The position numbers and the translations under genes are program-made. This document shows, one piece after another, positions 35,421 through 44,918 of a stretch of DNA of 64,000 nt. The notes beneath the pieces are model-generated. The model was not told where the DNA came from and made no database searches. It saw only the letters and a list, made by a program, of their open reading frames with translations. This DNA is from Vallitaleaceae bacterium 9-2 (GTDB lineage Bacteria > Bacillota > Clostridia > Lachnospirales > Vallitaleaceae): positions 3,658,001-3,722,000 of the forward strand of contig CP121691.1 in the NCBI GenBank assembly GCA_038396585.1, read 5' to 3'. How positions within the stretch are numbered: position 1 is the stretch's first letter; every line of letters starts with the position of its first letter.

Positions 35421-36377
35421 TTATGCATATAATTTGTACAGCATCCCAGCTCCGATAATTCCAGCATCATTGCCCAGCTGACAAATCACAAGTTTGGTTT
35501 TCAACCCAGACGCTGCTTTTCCCATTTCGTTGTAGATTTCTTCATTTAACAGATTTAGCAATACTTCTTTTTGATTTGAAATCCCTCCACCTAGAGCGAT
35601 AGCCTCTGGTTGAAATGTATTAATTACATTGACAATCCCTATGGCCAAGTTATGTATATAGCTTTTGATCAGTTCATATGCATAAGGATCTTTTTGATGA
35701 TATGCCTTAAAAACTATCTCTGGTGAAATATGCTCTATATTGTTTTGGGCAAACTCAAAAATCAAAGATTCCGGATATTTTTTTATCATTTGCTTGGCTT
35801 CATATATCAATGCCGTTGCCGATGAATACACATCCCAGCACCCATGGCGTCCACATGGGCAAGGGCGTCCGTCTGCTCGAATCACTGTATGACCAAGCTC
35901 TGCCCCTGCGTGATAGGTTCCTGAAAAAATTTTATTATCCATAATAATTCCAGAACCTATTCCCGTTCCGATAGTAATCGCTACAAAGCTTTTATAGTCC
36001 TTACCTATGCCCGCCACATATTCTCCATAAGCTGCGGCATTTGCATCATTTTCTATATGAATCGGACATGGTAGCATCTCTTGAAGATGCGCCTGAATCG
36101 GTACATCTTCAAAAGCCAAATTCGATGCAAAGACCACTCGACCACTATGAGGATCAATAATTCCGGGGCACCCTACACCAACCGATTGAACCGCACCCAT
36201 TCGAATACCATAATCTTTGACTAATGATTTAACCAGTATTCCAATATCATTAACAATCGCTTCCCAATGGCGTTCTCGCCGGGTGGGAATACTCTTTTTA
36301 AATACAATATTTCCTTGCGAATCCAGTACCGCACCAGCGATATTGGTCCCTCCTAGGTCAATCCCAATTGAATACAT
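35421..36377 (-). CDS. ROK-family sugar kinase
   Basis: 318 residues. IGIDLGGTNIAGAVLD is the ATP-binding phosphate loop, VGCPGIID and IENDANAAAYGEY the substrate and catalytic segments (Asp in ENDAN). The zinc site reads CPCGRHGCWD, with Asp in place of the common Glu after CW. Glucokinase-like ROK proteins phosphorylate glucose, GlcNAc or ManNAc. It is the last gene of the eight-gene operon, 11 bases after the transglutaminase-fold gene, and probably acts on the sugar released by upstream enzymes. Confidence 0.9.
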   Translation of the reverse strand: MYSIGIDLGGTNIAGAVLDSQGNIVFKKSIPTRRERHWEAIVNDIGILVKSLVKDYGIRMGAVQSVGVGCPGIIDPHSGRVVFASNLAFEDVPIQAHLQEMLPCPIHIENDANAAAYGEYVAGIGKDYKSFVAITIGTGIGSGIIMDNKIFSGTYHAGAELGHTVIRADGRPCPCGRHGCWDVYSSATALIYEAKQMIKKYPESLIFEFAQNNIEHISPEIVFKAYHQKDPYAYELIKSYIHNLAIGIVNVINTFQPEAIALGGGISNQKEVLLNLLNEEIYNEMGKAASGLKTKLVICQLGNDAGIIGAGMLYKLYA

Positions 36378-36388
36378 CTTCTACCTCC

Positions 36389-38887
36389 TTATCGATTGAG
36401 TATTTTCATAATTAAAGAAGATAAGCCGACATTATATCCACTAAAACCATAGACTACATTTAATCCGTTTTCTGTCACCATCGTCAGTGGATATTTATTG
36501 GGTTCAACAAATATTCTTCGCGCAATGTCTTCAACATCGCTTTCATCATATAGATAATATACTTTAATTTGCGGTAAAACCTCTAAAGTTTTTTCTAATG
36601 TCGCATTTTCAAGGGCTTGTTGATTTTTTAAGATAAAGATAATAGGTACATTACTTTCACGATATTCTTTTTCTTTGGCTTGTAGCTCATTTAAAATATG
36701 TTCTGTAGGTTCACGTCCTTCTTCCAGCCATATAACTACAGCTTTTTCATCATGAAGAATATCTGCGGCTTCATATGTTTGGTCTCCATCGGATAGGAAA
36801 AAGTTGGGAATAGTAATATTTTTTAGCATGTCTTGTATATTCCCACTCTCTAACGTAATCTCCAAATGCTTGACTTCATCTGCTTGGATTTGTAGATAGT
36901 GCTGTGTAACCCACAGGGAGCCATTGGGCATACGATTACTGCAAAGTACTCTATATTTTCCTGGCACAAGCTTATGGGTATAAGTTCCTGCCTCCCAAGC
37001 AAGCTGCTCATAATTTAGCGTGATATATCGCCCTTTTTCTTGACGAGCGATGGTATAGTTTTGAAAATATTCCCACCGATGCTGACTCGCATTGACCAAG
37101 ACAAGCTCGCCTATATTTTTTTCTTCATATAATGGGATAAATCTTCCATCCGACCAATAATGCACCTCACCTGTAACAGCATCCAATTTTGCCGCAATTC
37201 CTAGCGTTCGGTAAATACATACACAAGCAATTTTTTGTGACATTCGACTGCCAATGCCATAGGTCAATATATCTAAAGGATTGGTATATAGAGCATCATA
37301 GGCTTTGTCATCAACGGATTGTACGTGGGCGCGAAGATACTCATAGACCCGTCGAGGCTGCTCGAGAAAGCGTGCTTTTTGTTCTTGGGTAAAATAGTTG
37401 TCAATAAACGCCCGATATGCTGTCAGCTCTTCATAATAAACCCGTGGATTTAAAAGATAGGCACCATATACATCCCTCTCTTGCAAAGCTTTATATTGAA
37501 GGGCATGACGTAAATGGTGTTTTAACATATCTGCCGTTACATCTTTGTAGTCTTTTAAGCACAAGGAATTAAGGAGCATCTTCTTATCTTCCCACTCAAA
37601 ATCCGAATCCAAAATAAAGGATTTTAGTTCGCCAAAGTTCTCCCCACTTTCTAGGATTCCTTCAACAATCTGTGTCGCTTGTATGTGCTGTTCTTCCAAA
37701 AACTGTGTGGCTTCGTTCGTCCATTGTCTCACCTTCGCTTTTCGACGCCCGTCACTTTGATCAAACTTTGTACGTCTGACCTGCTTTTCCTCTTGAGATA
37801 GAGGTCTATAGATTTGTGGTGCATCCAGCGGTGCATGAAAATGATAGGTTCCACTATATTCTTTACAGTGTTGCCGATTATTTTTAATCAAAGTCACATT
37901 CTCTTCATACATGGTCGCAATTGCTTCACCAATATATACATTATCTTTATGTGCAATAAGGTGTACATCGCCTAGTCCGGTCATCACCTTGGCTCGTCCC
38001 AGATGATTGGTATGAAGCTTTGCAATCGGAAAATATTCCGAATAATTTAAGACTTCAACTTCAACTTTTGCACCTTGAATCCCTTGTCCGTATTCATCAA
38101 CTACGGTTATATTAAGCTCTTTGATTTTTGCATAGCGATGCAGATGATTGACCATCTCCACTTGATTGTTCATCATAAACAGGCGACTGTGAATCATCAT
38201 GGCACGCGCCGAAGCCGCATTAAACCACCCAAGATCTAGCTCTTGTTCCGGCTCACAGGCTCCCAAGTAGTGCCAACGTCCATCAATCCAAGCCTCAACC
38301 CATGCATGGTTGTCATCACAATGGGACCATCTAGGAACATATACCTGTCGTGCAGGTATTCCCACACTTCTTAGGGCCGTCACCGTAAATGTAGACTCTT
38401 CACCACACCGACCGTTTGCGGTTCGAAGTAAAGTTAATGGCGAGGATGTACGTTCATCCGTGCTCTTATACGTCACATTTTCCAAACACCAATAATTTAT
38501 ATCCAATACTGCTGCTTCCATTGACTTGTCTTTGATGTGATGTATAAGCCGTTCATAAAAAATGGGTCTGCAATCTTCAATTTTTTCATTATTGATTCTT
38601 GGAAAAACCACATAATCCAAAAAAATATCTGTTGGCATCTGTTGGCACCAACCAATATTTTCATACAAAAACATGCCGTGTCTGACATAGGATAAAAAAA
38701 CCTCAAATTCAACATTAAACCAATCACTCATTGGCACACAGCTATATATGTATTTTAGATAATGTTGTTCTTCTTGACTACACTGTTGTAGCGCATTAAA
38801 AATAGGGTGGTCTTGTTGCCCTATTTTAAGCATTGTTGTATTAAAACTATGATCAATAGCTCTTAACTGTTCTGGAGTAAAAATCAT
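36389..38887 (-). CDS. Large transglutaminase-fold protein, PNGase-like active-site motifs
   Basis: 832 residues, no signal peptide. The transglutaminase core at about 125-215 has GRCGEES (Cys161), IPARQV, NHAWVEAW (His194) and a Trp205-led strand. The spacing resembles peptide:N-glycanase (GRCGE...HVW.E...W). The usual third-acid position (Asp four residues after the Trp) is Gly209 here; Glu212 and Glu214 lie just after. Residues about 257-330 look like a beta-sandwich. Around 555-605 is a degenerate second core (SRMSQKIACVCIYRTLGIAA...HYWSDGRF) without Cys at the nucleophile. The last 140 residues resemble a thioredoxin fold without a CxxC. A protease, amidase or transglutaminase role is equally possible. 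Start ATG behind GGGAGG. Confidence 0.75.
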   Translation of the reverse strand: MIFTPEQLRAIDHSFNTTMLKIGQQDHPIFNALQQCSQEEQHYLKYIYSCVPMSDWFNVEFEVFLSYVRHGMFLYENIGWCQQMPTDIFLDYVVFPRINNEKIEDCRPIFYERLIHHIKDKSMEAAVLDINYWCLENVTYKSTDERTSSPLTLLRTANGRCGEESTFTVTALRSVGIPARQVYVPRWSHCDDNHAWVEAWIDGRWHYLGACEPEQELDLGWFNAASARAMMIHSRLFMMNNQVEMVNHLHRYAKIKELNITVVDEYGQGIQGAKVEVEVLNYSEYFPIAKLHTNHLGRAKVMTGLGDVHLIAHKDNVYIGEAIATMYEENVTLIKNNRQHCKEYSGTYHFHAPLDAPQIYRPLSQEEKQVRRTKFDQSDGRRKAKVRQWTNEATQFLEEQHIQATQIVEGILESGENFGELKSFILDSDFEWEDKKMLLNSLCLKDYKDVTADMLKHHLRHALQYKALQERDVYGAYLLNPRVYYEELTAYRAFIDNYFTQEQKARFLEQPRRVYEYLRAHVQSVDDKAYDALYTNPLDILTYGIGSRMSQKIACVCIYRTLGIAAKLDAVTGEVHYWSDGRFIPLYEEKNIGELVLVNASQHRWEYFQNYTIARQEKGRYITLNYEQLAWEAGTYTHKLVPGKYRVLCSNRMPNGSLWVTQHYLQIQADEVKHLEITLESGNIQDMLKNITIPNFFLSDGDQTYEAADILHDEKAVVIWLEEGREPTEHILNELQAKEKEYRESNVPIIFILKNQQALENATLEKTLEVLPQIKVYYLYDESDVEDIARRIFVEPNKYPLTMVTENGLNVVYGFSGYNVGLSSLIMKILNR

Positions 38888-38899
38888 ATGGCCTCCCTT

Positions 38900-39658
38900 T
38901 TATATCCTTTTTTTCAATTTATTTTCTAAGCTCGTATATACTTTACGTATCTTTTCACTATCCGTCACCCAGTAGGCATATTCGTCAATATATTCACTTC
39001 CCATCGTCACTTGTTCCTTGCGATAAACCATTGGGCTGTCATGACGTTTTTTCCCGGACAAATGGAAGGTATGGGCTTGGGTTCGATCAATAAGTTCTTC
39101 AATATTATTCTCATTAACACCGCTTCCAACCATAATGTCAATCTGATCGGCGGATAATTCCACTAACTCTTTAAGCAGTTGTGCTCCATCTATACAATGG
39201 TTTTGCTGTCCGGAGGTTAAAATAGTCTGGATGCCAAGTTTTTTTGCCTGTTCAAGAGTTTCATATGGATTTTTTGACATGTCAAAAGCTCGATGCAACG
39301 TAATGTGCATATTGCCTGCTATTTTTATAAGCTCTTGCATATGCTGCATATCAAGTGTACCATCCGGTTTAAGCATTCCAATGACCACTCCATCTGCACC
39401 GGCATGCTTGAAAAGTTCGACTTCACGACACATCCGACGAAACTCGTATTGACTATAGCAAAAGTCTCCTGCCCGCGGACGAATTAATACATGTACCTTC
39501 ATCTTGGTTGCTTCCTTAACCAACTCATATAGAGCCAAGCTAGGGCTCGTTCCTCCAACAATCAAATCACTGCATAATTCTAGGCGCATGGCTCCGCCTT
39601 TTTTTGCTTCGATGGCCGATTCTACTGAATCAACACATGCTTCCAAAATAAAATCCAT
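38900..39658 (-). CDS. cutC: CutC-family TIM-barrel protein
   Basis: About 252 residues. Family signatures: LEACVDSVESAIEAKKGGAMRLELCSDL at the start, HVLIRPRAGDFCYSQ, GVVIGMLKPDGTLD, TLHRAFDM and ILTSGQ. CutC was named for copper homeostasis in E. coli, but its enzymatic role is unproven and homologues often sit beside sugar catabolism genes, as here. The start is the ATG at 39658, six bases after GGAGG; the longer frame to 39697 overlaps the aminopeptidase gene. It lies between the M17 and transglutaminase-fold genes. Confidence 0.88.
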   Translation of the reverse strand: MDFILEACVDSVESAIEAKKGGAMRLELCSDLIVGGTSPSLALYELVKEATKMKVHVLIRPRAGDFCYSQYEFRRMCREVELFKHAGADGVVIGMLKPDGTLDMQHMQELIKIAGNMHITLHRAFDMSKNPYETLEQAKKLGIQTILTSGQQNHCIDGAQLLKELVELSADQIDIMVGSGVNENNIEELIDRTQAHTFHLSGKKRHDSPMVYRKEQVTMGSEYIDEYAYWVTDSEKIRKVYTSLENKLKKRI

Positions 39659-39693
39659 CATCTTCCTCCCTACTTTGCTTGAAGCTTTCTTAA

Positions 39694-41118
39694 TCATTTG
39701 TTTGTAGACTTCAATAAGTGATACAATGTTGTCACACCACTTCCGGTTGCCCCTTTTGTTTGATACTCAAACACAGGTGTATCCACCCAGGCCGTCCCTG
39801 CAATGTCCACGTGAATCCATGGAATCTGTTGAATAAAATTTTCCAAAAAAATACCGGCGGTAATTGTCCCCAAATAGGAGGCGCCCACATTTTTTATATC
39901 GGCAATACTACTTTCCAATAATTGACGATACTCATCATAGATTGGCAGTTGCAGATATTGTTCGCCACTTGCGCCTGCCGCTTCTAAAAAGTCTTGTGCA
40001 AATCGATGATCATTGGACAAAATCCCCGCGGTAGAAAATCCAAGTGCTGAGACAACACTTCCTGTTAACGTTGCAATATCCACAACACGATCCACTTTTT
40101 CATTTTGCTGTACATAGGTCAAACTATCTGCAAGAATCAACCGTCCTTCAGCATCTGTGTTAATGATCTCAATGGTTTTGCCTGACATAGAACCAATCAC
40201 GTCTCCCGGAACATAACTTTCCCGTGATAATCGATTCTCACAGGTCGGTATGACACCGATGACATTCGCTTTGACTTGGTTTTTCGCTAATGCACACATT
40301 ACACCAAGCACTGTTGCACCCCCTGCCATATCCCCTTTGATGCCAAGCATGGATTGGCTGGGTTTTAGGCAATACCCTCCGGTATCGCAGGTAATTCCTT
40401 TACCTACAAGTGCTGTTGTTGACTTCGTTAAGGGATTGCCATAATAGCGCATAATAATAAGTCGTGTGTGTTGACTTCCGCTACTTCCTACCGTCAAAAA
40501 TGCCTTCATACCCAGTTCATGAATCTTTTCTTCGTCAAAGACATCAACTTCAAAGTGCTCTTGTTGTCCAAGCTCTAGCGCTATCTTTGCAAATGTAATC
40601 GGTGTCAAGTAATTCGACGGCATATTAACTAGGTTTCGAGTCAATATGATGCTTTCCACAAGATTCTTCGCATGGGTGATGCGCTGTTTTACCTCATCTT
40701 GCATCTCCTCCATAAAACCATATAGAAAAATATCATACTCCGTCGCTTCTTGTGTTTGTTTATAGGATACAGGTGCGTATAGCCCTAGCATAATTCCTTC
40801 AACTAGGGCGTCTACGACAGGTACTCCATAGGCTTTGATCAAAAGCTCAACATGAATACTGCAGGTCTTAATTTTATCTTGTATTAAGGCTTTCATCCCT
40901 TTGGCAACACAAGCCTTAACGCGTTGTGTACTAAGTTTGTCACGTTCTCCAAGTCCAACCATGAGCGTTTGACACTGATTGTCAAACGCTCTAGAGAGAT
41001 GGAGATAATCTCCTCGGTGATTATCTCCATCTGCTGAATACATAAAATCAAGGTTTATCGATTTTTGAGGCATCATACCACAATCTATTTGTATCTTTTG
41101 GTTTAATATTGTATACAT
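39694..41118 (-). CDS. Leucyl aminopeptidase (M17 family)
   Basis: 474 residues. The two-zinc active site is visible: VGKGITCDTGGYCLKP (Lys, Asp ligands), GDMAGGATVLG, and the M17 signature NTDAEGRLILADSLTY. N-terminal domain about 1-150, catalytic domain from about 155. The cytoplasmic enzyme removes N-terminal residues from peptides. Unusually, it is embedded in a sugar-import operon, overlapping the GHL6-type gene upstream by 16 bases, so its substrate probably enters with the sugar. The ribosome site (AAAGGG) is weak, consistent with translational coupling. Confidence 0.9.
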   Translation of the reverse strand: MYTILNQKIQIDCGMMPQKSINLDFMYSADGDNHRGDYLHLSRAFDNQCQTLMVGLGERDKLSTQRVKACVAKGMKALIQDKIKTCSIHVELLIKAYGVPVVDALVEGIMLGLYAPVSYKQTQEATEYDIFLYGFMEEMQDEVKQRITHAKNLVESIILTRNLVNMPSNYLTPITFAKIALELGQQEHFEVDVFDEEKIHELGMKAFLTVGSSGSQHTRLIIMRYYGNPLTKSTTALVGKGITCDTGGYCLKPSQSMLGIKGDMAGGATVLGVMCALAKNQVKANVIGVIPTCENRLSRESYVPGDVIGSMSGKTIEIINTDAEGRLILADSLTYVQQNEKVDRVVDIATLTGSVVSALGFSTAGILSNDHRFAQDFLEAAGASGEQYLQLPIYDEYRQLLESSIADIKNVGASYLGTITAGIFLENFIQQIPWIHVDIAGTAWVDTPVFEYQTKGATGSGVTTLYHLLKSTNK

Positions 41119-43094
41119 ATCATCTCATGCCCTTTCACACCATAATTGAAAATGTCAATGTAGTCTTCTCGGCACTTAAAATCAATGTCTTTTTCTGTGG
41201 TTACATTATATACCCGCTTAACCTCTTGGTCGCCTACATAGACACTAATATCCAGCGCATTTAATGTATGGACATCTTCAACGGTATATAGATTTTTCGC
41301 TCTTTTTTCAATAATGTAGTGCAGTAGATGTAAGACATCTCGGTTATGCTCCTCTTGATGATTCAAGGTCGTCAACAATGTCGATGGACCGTTATGCGAC
41401 ACCACTCCACTGCCAATCAAAGCATGAATCAAATCTCTAACTACTATTTTACACCATTTTGGACAATAATCATTATAAATCGTAAAAATCGGATGGGATA
41501 TATAGATGGCATTGTCTAAGCGTGTAACTGCCGGCGTTCCTTCTTGCCCTGATGATGGTGCATGCTGGTGGGAACAGTAAGTATCGCCTTCTCGATTAAA
41601 GTAAGGTTTAACTGAAGACATTAATATTTGGGCTTTGTCTGCCTCTACTGCTGCTCCTTTTTCATACATCACATAAGGTTCTGGAAAGAGTTCACTGGCG
41701 ACGACTTCATTAGGAAGTATAAAATCACGATCATATGGGGACTCTCCATGATAACGTACCCCAAATACATTATCCTTTTGACCACTAAGGTCTAGGTTTG
41801 ATTGGTAACTTCCAAGCACTTTACCTCCTTGACCGATATAATTTTCTAAGCGCTCATTCAAGTATGTTGAGTACTGAATGTGGTCAGGTAAAATCAACAG
41901 CTTATATTTTGAAAAATCCATTTCACTATCAATAATATCAAACTGAAGGCTCAATTCTTGAAGTATGCGGACAGTCCCCATCAAACTTGGTGGCAACCCT
42001 AAGTCATGATCTTTTGAAGTATAAAATTCTTCGGGTGTTAATACGCCAATTTCAGTAATGGCCTTTGCCCCAAAACAGTAAGGTTCTTTTTTTGCCACTT
42101 GACCATATACGTGTTCAATCAAACTGTAACCTGCCTCAGATAATTCGCCAAGGGGGTGAAGTTGGTCTCCGACGGAACACCCGGCATTCATGGCTAGCAT
42201 TTGAAAGCATTCATACTCTAGTGCTGCTTGATTTTTGACCGAGTGAAAATCCCCCCAGTATGTATGGAACTTGCCTGTCATGCCTAAGATTTCTTTGTCT
42301 AAGTGACGTGCATAACGCACCGTCGTAGGAAAATGCATATAGCCCCATCCACCACTTGGCAAAGATTCCAGTTCCAGGTGGGTATATGCGTCAAGGTTAT
42401 TTTTTATTGCTGGTCCAATATGGGAGCTATTATAAAAAATACCGACACCAGGAACCCGTTCTTGTATAAAGGCGGTAATCTCTGTCTTAAATTCATTGAG
42501 CATAAGAAGTGAATATTCGATACGGTTCTCTTTTTGTGTAGGATCCATGTTTTTCTCTGCCATTTTCTCTTGGCATACCGGACAATTACAATCCGTTTTA
42601 AAGAGTATATCCATAAAAAATCCGTCAATACGCTCGATGCCCACAGAATCAATAATATCTTGTAAGTGGTCTTTAAAGTATTTTCTATATCCACTATTAA
42701 GGCATATCGTATAGTAAAAATGCGGTTCAGCTACATTTTGACTGTTGATGTGATTGCCCTCTCCATCCACGGCTAACCACTGGGGATATTCTCGTGCAAT
42801 ATAAGCATCCCACTGTACTGTGGTATAGATTGGGGCCTTGATATTTTGTGCATGGCAGGCATCGATTTGCTCAATCAACAAGTTCTTATTATCTAAGTGA
42901 GGATGTATGCGCTCTGGTTGATGCTTGGAAGGGTAGTATAAATTTCCATGATGGCATCTGGCAAAACATGTTATTGAATCTACATTTGCTTTTTTTAAAC
43001 GTTTTGCAAACCGTTCTCCATCAAAATCTTTTCCAATATGTTCAATATGCTCACTCGTGTGAAAATCTAAATGAATCTGACGATAACTTAACAT
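41103..43094 (-). CDS. Putative glycoside hydrolase (GHL6-type barrel with GH42-like trimerisation domain)
   Basis: 663 residues, no signal peptide. N-terminal barrel starts YRQIHLDFHTSEHI and carries SITCFARCHHGNLYYPS, typical of hypothetical glycosyl hydrolase 6 proteins, with RIDGFFMDILF and THLELESLPSGGWGY as likely acidic active-site strands. The region from about 385 (ITEIGVLTP...YKLLILPD) resembles the beta-galactosidase trimerisation domain. A cluster CNCPVC near residue 170 could bind a metal. The glycosidic specificity is unknown; fucosidase or galactosidase labels are seen for relatives. First enzyme gene after the importer in the operon; AGGAGG before the ATG. Confidence 0.72.
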   Translation of the reverse strand: MLSYRQIHLDFHTSEHIEHIGKDFDGERFAKRLKKANVDSITCFARCHHGNLYYPSKHQPERIHPHLDNKNLLIEQIDACHAQNIKAPIYTTVQWDAYIAREYPQWLAVDGEGNHINSQNVAEPHFYYTICLNSGYRKYFKDHLQDIIDSVGIERIDGFFMDILFKTDCNCPVCQEKMAEKNMDPTQKENRIEYSLLMLNEFKTEITAFIQERVPGVGIFYNSSHIGPAIKNNLDAYTHLELESLPSGGWGYMHFPTTVRYARHLDKEILGMTGKFHTYWGDFHSVKNQAALEYECFQMLAMNAGCSVGDQLHPLGELSEAGYSLIEHVYGQVAKKEPYCFGAKAITEIGVLTPEEFYTSKDHDLGLPPSLMGTVRILQELSLQFDIIDSEMDFSKYKLLILPDHIQYSTYLNERLENYIGQGGKVLGSYQSNLDLSGQKDNVFGVRYHGESPYDRDFILPNEVVASELFPEPYVMYEKGAAVEADKAQILMSSVKPYFNREGDTYCSHQHAPSSGQEGTPAVTRLDNAIYISHPIFTIYNDYCPKWCKIVVRDLIHALIGSGVVSHNGPSTLLTTLNHQEEHNRDVLHLLHYIIEKRAKNLYTVEDVHTLNALDISVYVGDQEVKRVYNVTTEKDIDFKCREDYIDIFNYGVKGHEMICIQY

Positions 43095-43119
43095 ATGTTC
43101 CTCCTATTTTGTCCTTTGC

Positions 43120-43944
43120 TTAACCTTTTACTGCACCAGCTGCCAGTCCACCTTCCACTTTTTCCTGGAATAGTAGGTAGATAATCAGCGGTATGCAAAC
43201 AGTAATAATAATTGCTGCCATCAAGGGACCATATTCTGATCCACGTTCACCATTAAAATTTAGCAATCCCAAAGAAATGGGCTTAAGTTTATTGTCGTTG
43301 ATGAACAACAGCGGGAATAAGACATTATTCCATGCACCTAAAAAGTTAAAAATCGATATGGTTGAGATTGCAGGCACAGACATTGGCAACATGATTCTCC
43401 AATAGATTTGAAAATATCCGGCACCGTCAATAATCGCCGCTTCCTCAAGGGATGCATCAATTCCTCGCATAAATGTTGTCAATACCATGATGCTAAAAGG
43501 TAATGAAAATGCTACATAAATTAAAATCAAAGCCATCAAATTATTTTTCAAGTTAAACATTCCAATAATATAGGCAACAGGAACTAAAACTGAATGCATA
43601 GGAATCATCATTCCTAACAAGAAAAATAGGGAAATTGCTCGGTTAAATTTAAATGTAAACCTTGACAATACATACGCCACCATTGAGGCGGTAACAATAA
43701 GCAATACAATGGTCATTACCGATATAAAGATACTATTAATAAAATAGGTTCCCATATTTGCTTCAACCCAAGCGACTTTATAATTCTCATACAAGAACTT
43801 TGCCGGTAAGCCAAAAGGTGAATCAAATATTTCCACATTGTTTTTAAATGATGATAATGCTGTAAATAGCATGGGGCCGATAAAGGCTGCCGCCATAACA
43901 ATTAAGAACAAAAATGTAATGATTTTATTGATATTTTTTTTCAC
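43120..43944 (-). CDS. Sugar ABC importer permease (CUT1, MalG-like), GTG start
   Basis: About 274 residues with six membrane segments. EAA loop SLEEAAIIDGAGYFQIYWRI and the C-terminal AAGAVKG are typical of MalG-like subunits. The GTG at 43944 (VKKNINK) is chosen because AGAGGTG ends seven bases before it and the frame then no longer overlaps the partner permease, whose stop codon is at 43949-43951. Pairs with 43949-44839; no ATPase in the operon. Confidence 0.88.
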   Translation of the reverse strand: MKKNINKIITFLFLIVMAAAFIGPMLFTALSSFKNNVEIFDSPFGLPAKFLYENYKVAWVEANMGTYFINSIFISVMTIVLLIVTASMVAYVLSRFTFKFNRAISLFFLLGMMIPMHSVLVPVAYIIGMFNLKNNLMALILIYVAFSLPFSIMVLTTFMRGIDASLEEAAIIDGAGYFQIYWRIMLPMSVPAISTISIFNFLGAWNNVLFPLLFINDNKLKPISLGLLNFNGERGSEYGPLMAAIIITVCIPLIIYLLFQEKVEGGLAAGAVKG

Positions 43945-43948
43945 TTTT

Positions 43949-44839
43949 TTACACCTCTTTTCTATTTCCTTGCAATAAACGTTGTCCACCAACCGTTAGA
44001 ATCAAGGCAATCAATAAAATAATGATTCCTATTGCACTACCCAATCCATAATTATCATATCTAAAGGCTTCATAGTACATTAACGTTGTCGGTAAGTTCG
44101 TCAATCCATTCGGTCCGCCTTCCGTCATGACAAAAATCAACTCAAAGACTTTAACGGTTCCAATGATATCCATAAGGATACACATGCTGATAATCGGTTT
44201 AAGCATTGGAATGGTAATGTAAAAAAGTTTGGTTACGCCATTAACACCATCAAGTGCTGCAGCTTCATATACTTCGTTGGGTATAGTGGTTAACCCTGCT
44301 AAGAGGATGACCATATAGTAGCCTATTCCAACCCATATATTTACAAAAATAATCGTATTCATCGCTGTTGAGGGGTTAATAAGCCATGCTGTTGCTAAAT
44401 TATCCAACCCAAGCGATGTCAACATTGCATTCATTGAACCATTGGGCATGAAGATAAAATACCATAACAAGCCAACTGCTGTCAGTGGAAATACGGTCGG
44501 CACGAAAAAAATCGCTTTAAAGACTCGATAACCTTTGTATCGGTTATTAATGGCAACCGCTAGCAACAATGCAATGGGTGTATGAAACAACACACTAAAA
44601 AATACCATACGCATCATATTCTTTAACGATAGAATAAAATTCGGGTTGTTAAATGCCGTTATATAATTTTTTAATCCTACAAATTCCAACGCTGCGCCTT
44701 TGATTCCATTCCACTCTACGAGAGAAAAGTATACGGCTCCTAACATAGGAATAATCATAAATACAACATATATGATTAATGCAGGGGCTAAAAAGAGAAA
44801 AAGCTTGGTTTTATCCTTCGTTTTTTTTAATGTTCTCAA
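43949..44839 (-). CDS. Sugar ABC importer permease (CUT1, MalF-like), probable TTG start
   Basis: About 296 residues with six membrane segments. EAA loop PNEVYEAAALDGVNGVTKLF is clear. A TTG at 44839 has GAGG eight bases upstream and gives a normal basic N-terminus (RTLKKTKDKTK). The longer frame to 44893 would begin inside the hairpin at 44868-44905, so I reject it. It follows the solute-binding protein gene after that hairpin. Confidence 0.85.
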   Translation of the reverse strand: MRTLKKTKDKTKLFLFLAPALIIYVVFMIIPMLGAVYFSLVEWNGIKGAALEFVGLKNYITAFNNPNFILSLKNMMRMVFFSVLFHTPIALLLAVAINNRYKGYRVFKAIFFVPTVFPLTAVGLLWYFIFMPNGSMNAMLTSLGLDNLATAWLINPSTAMNTIIFVNIWVGIGYYMVILLAGLTTIPNEVYEAAALDGVNGVTKLFYITIPMLKPIISMCILMDIIGTVKVFELIFVMTEGGPNGLTNLPTTLMYYEAFRYDNYGLGSAIGIIILLIALILTVGGQRLLQGNRKEV

Positions 44840-44867
44840 TCTGATTACCTCACTAACCTTTTGTAAA

Positions 44868-44905
44868 AAATGAGAACAAAGTGCAACATGCACCCGTTCT
44901 CATTT
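44868..44905 (-). terminator. Intercistronic hairpin (partial terminator) after the solute-binding protein gene
   Basis: AAATGAGAAC (44868-44877) pairs with GTTCTCATTT (44896-44905), and inside it GTGCA/TGCAC pair. On the minus strand six Ts follow. It lies between the binding-protein and permease genes and would make the binding protein more abundant than the membrane subunits. Confidence 0.7.
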
Positions 44906-44918
44906 ATTAACTTTTATT

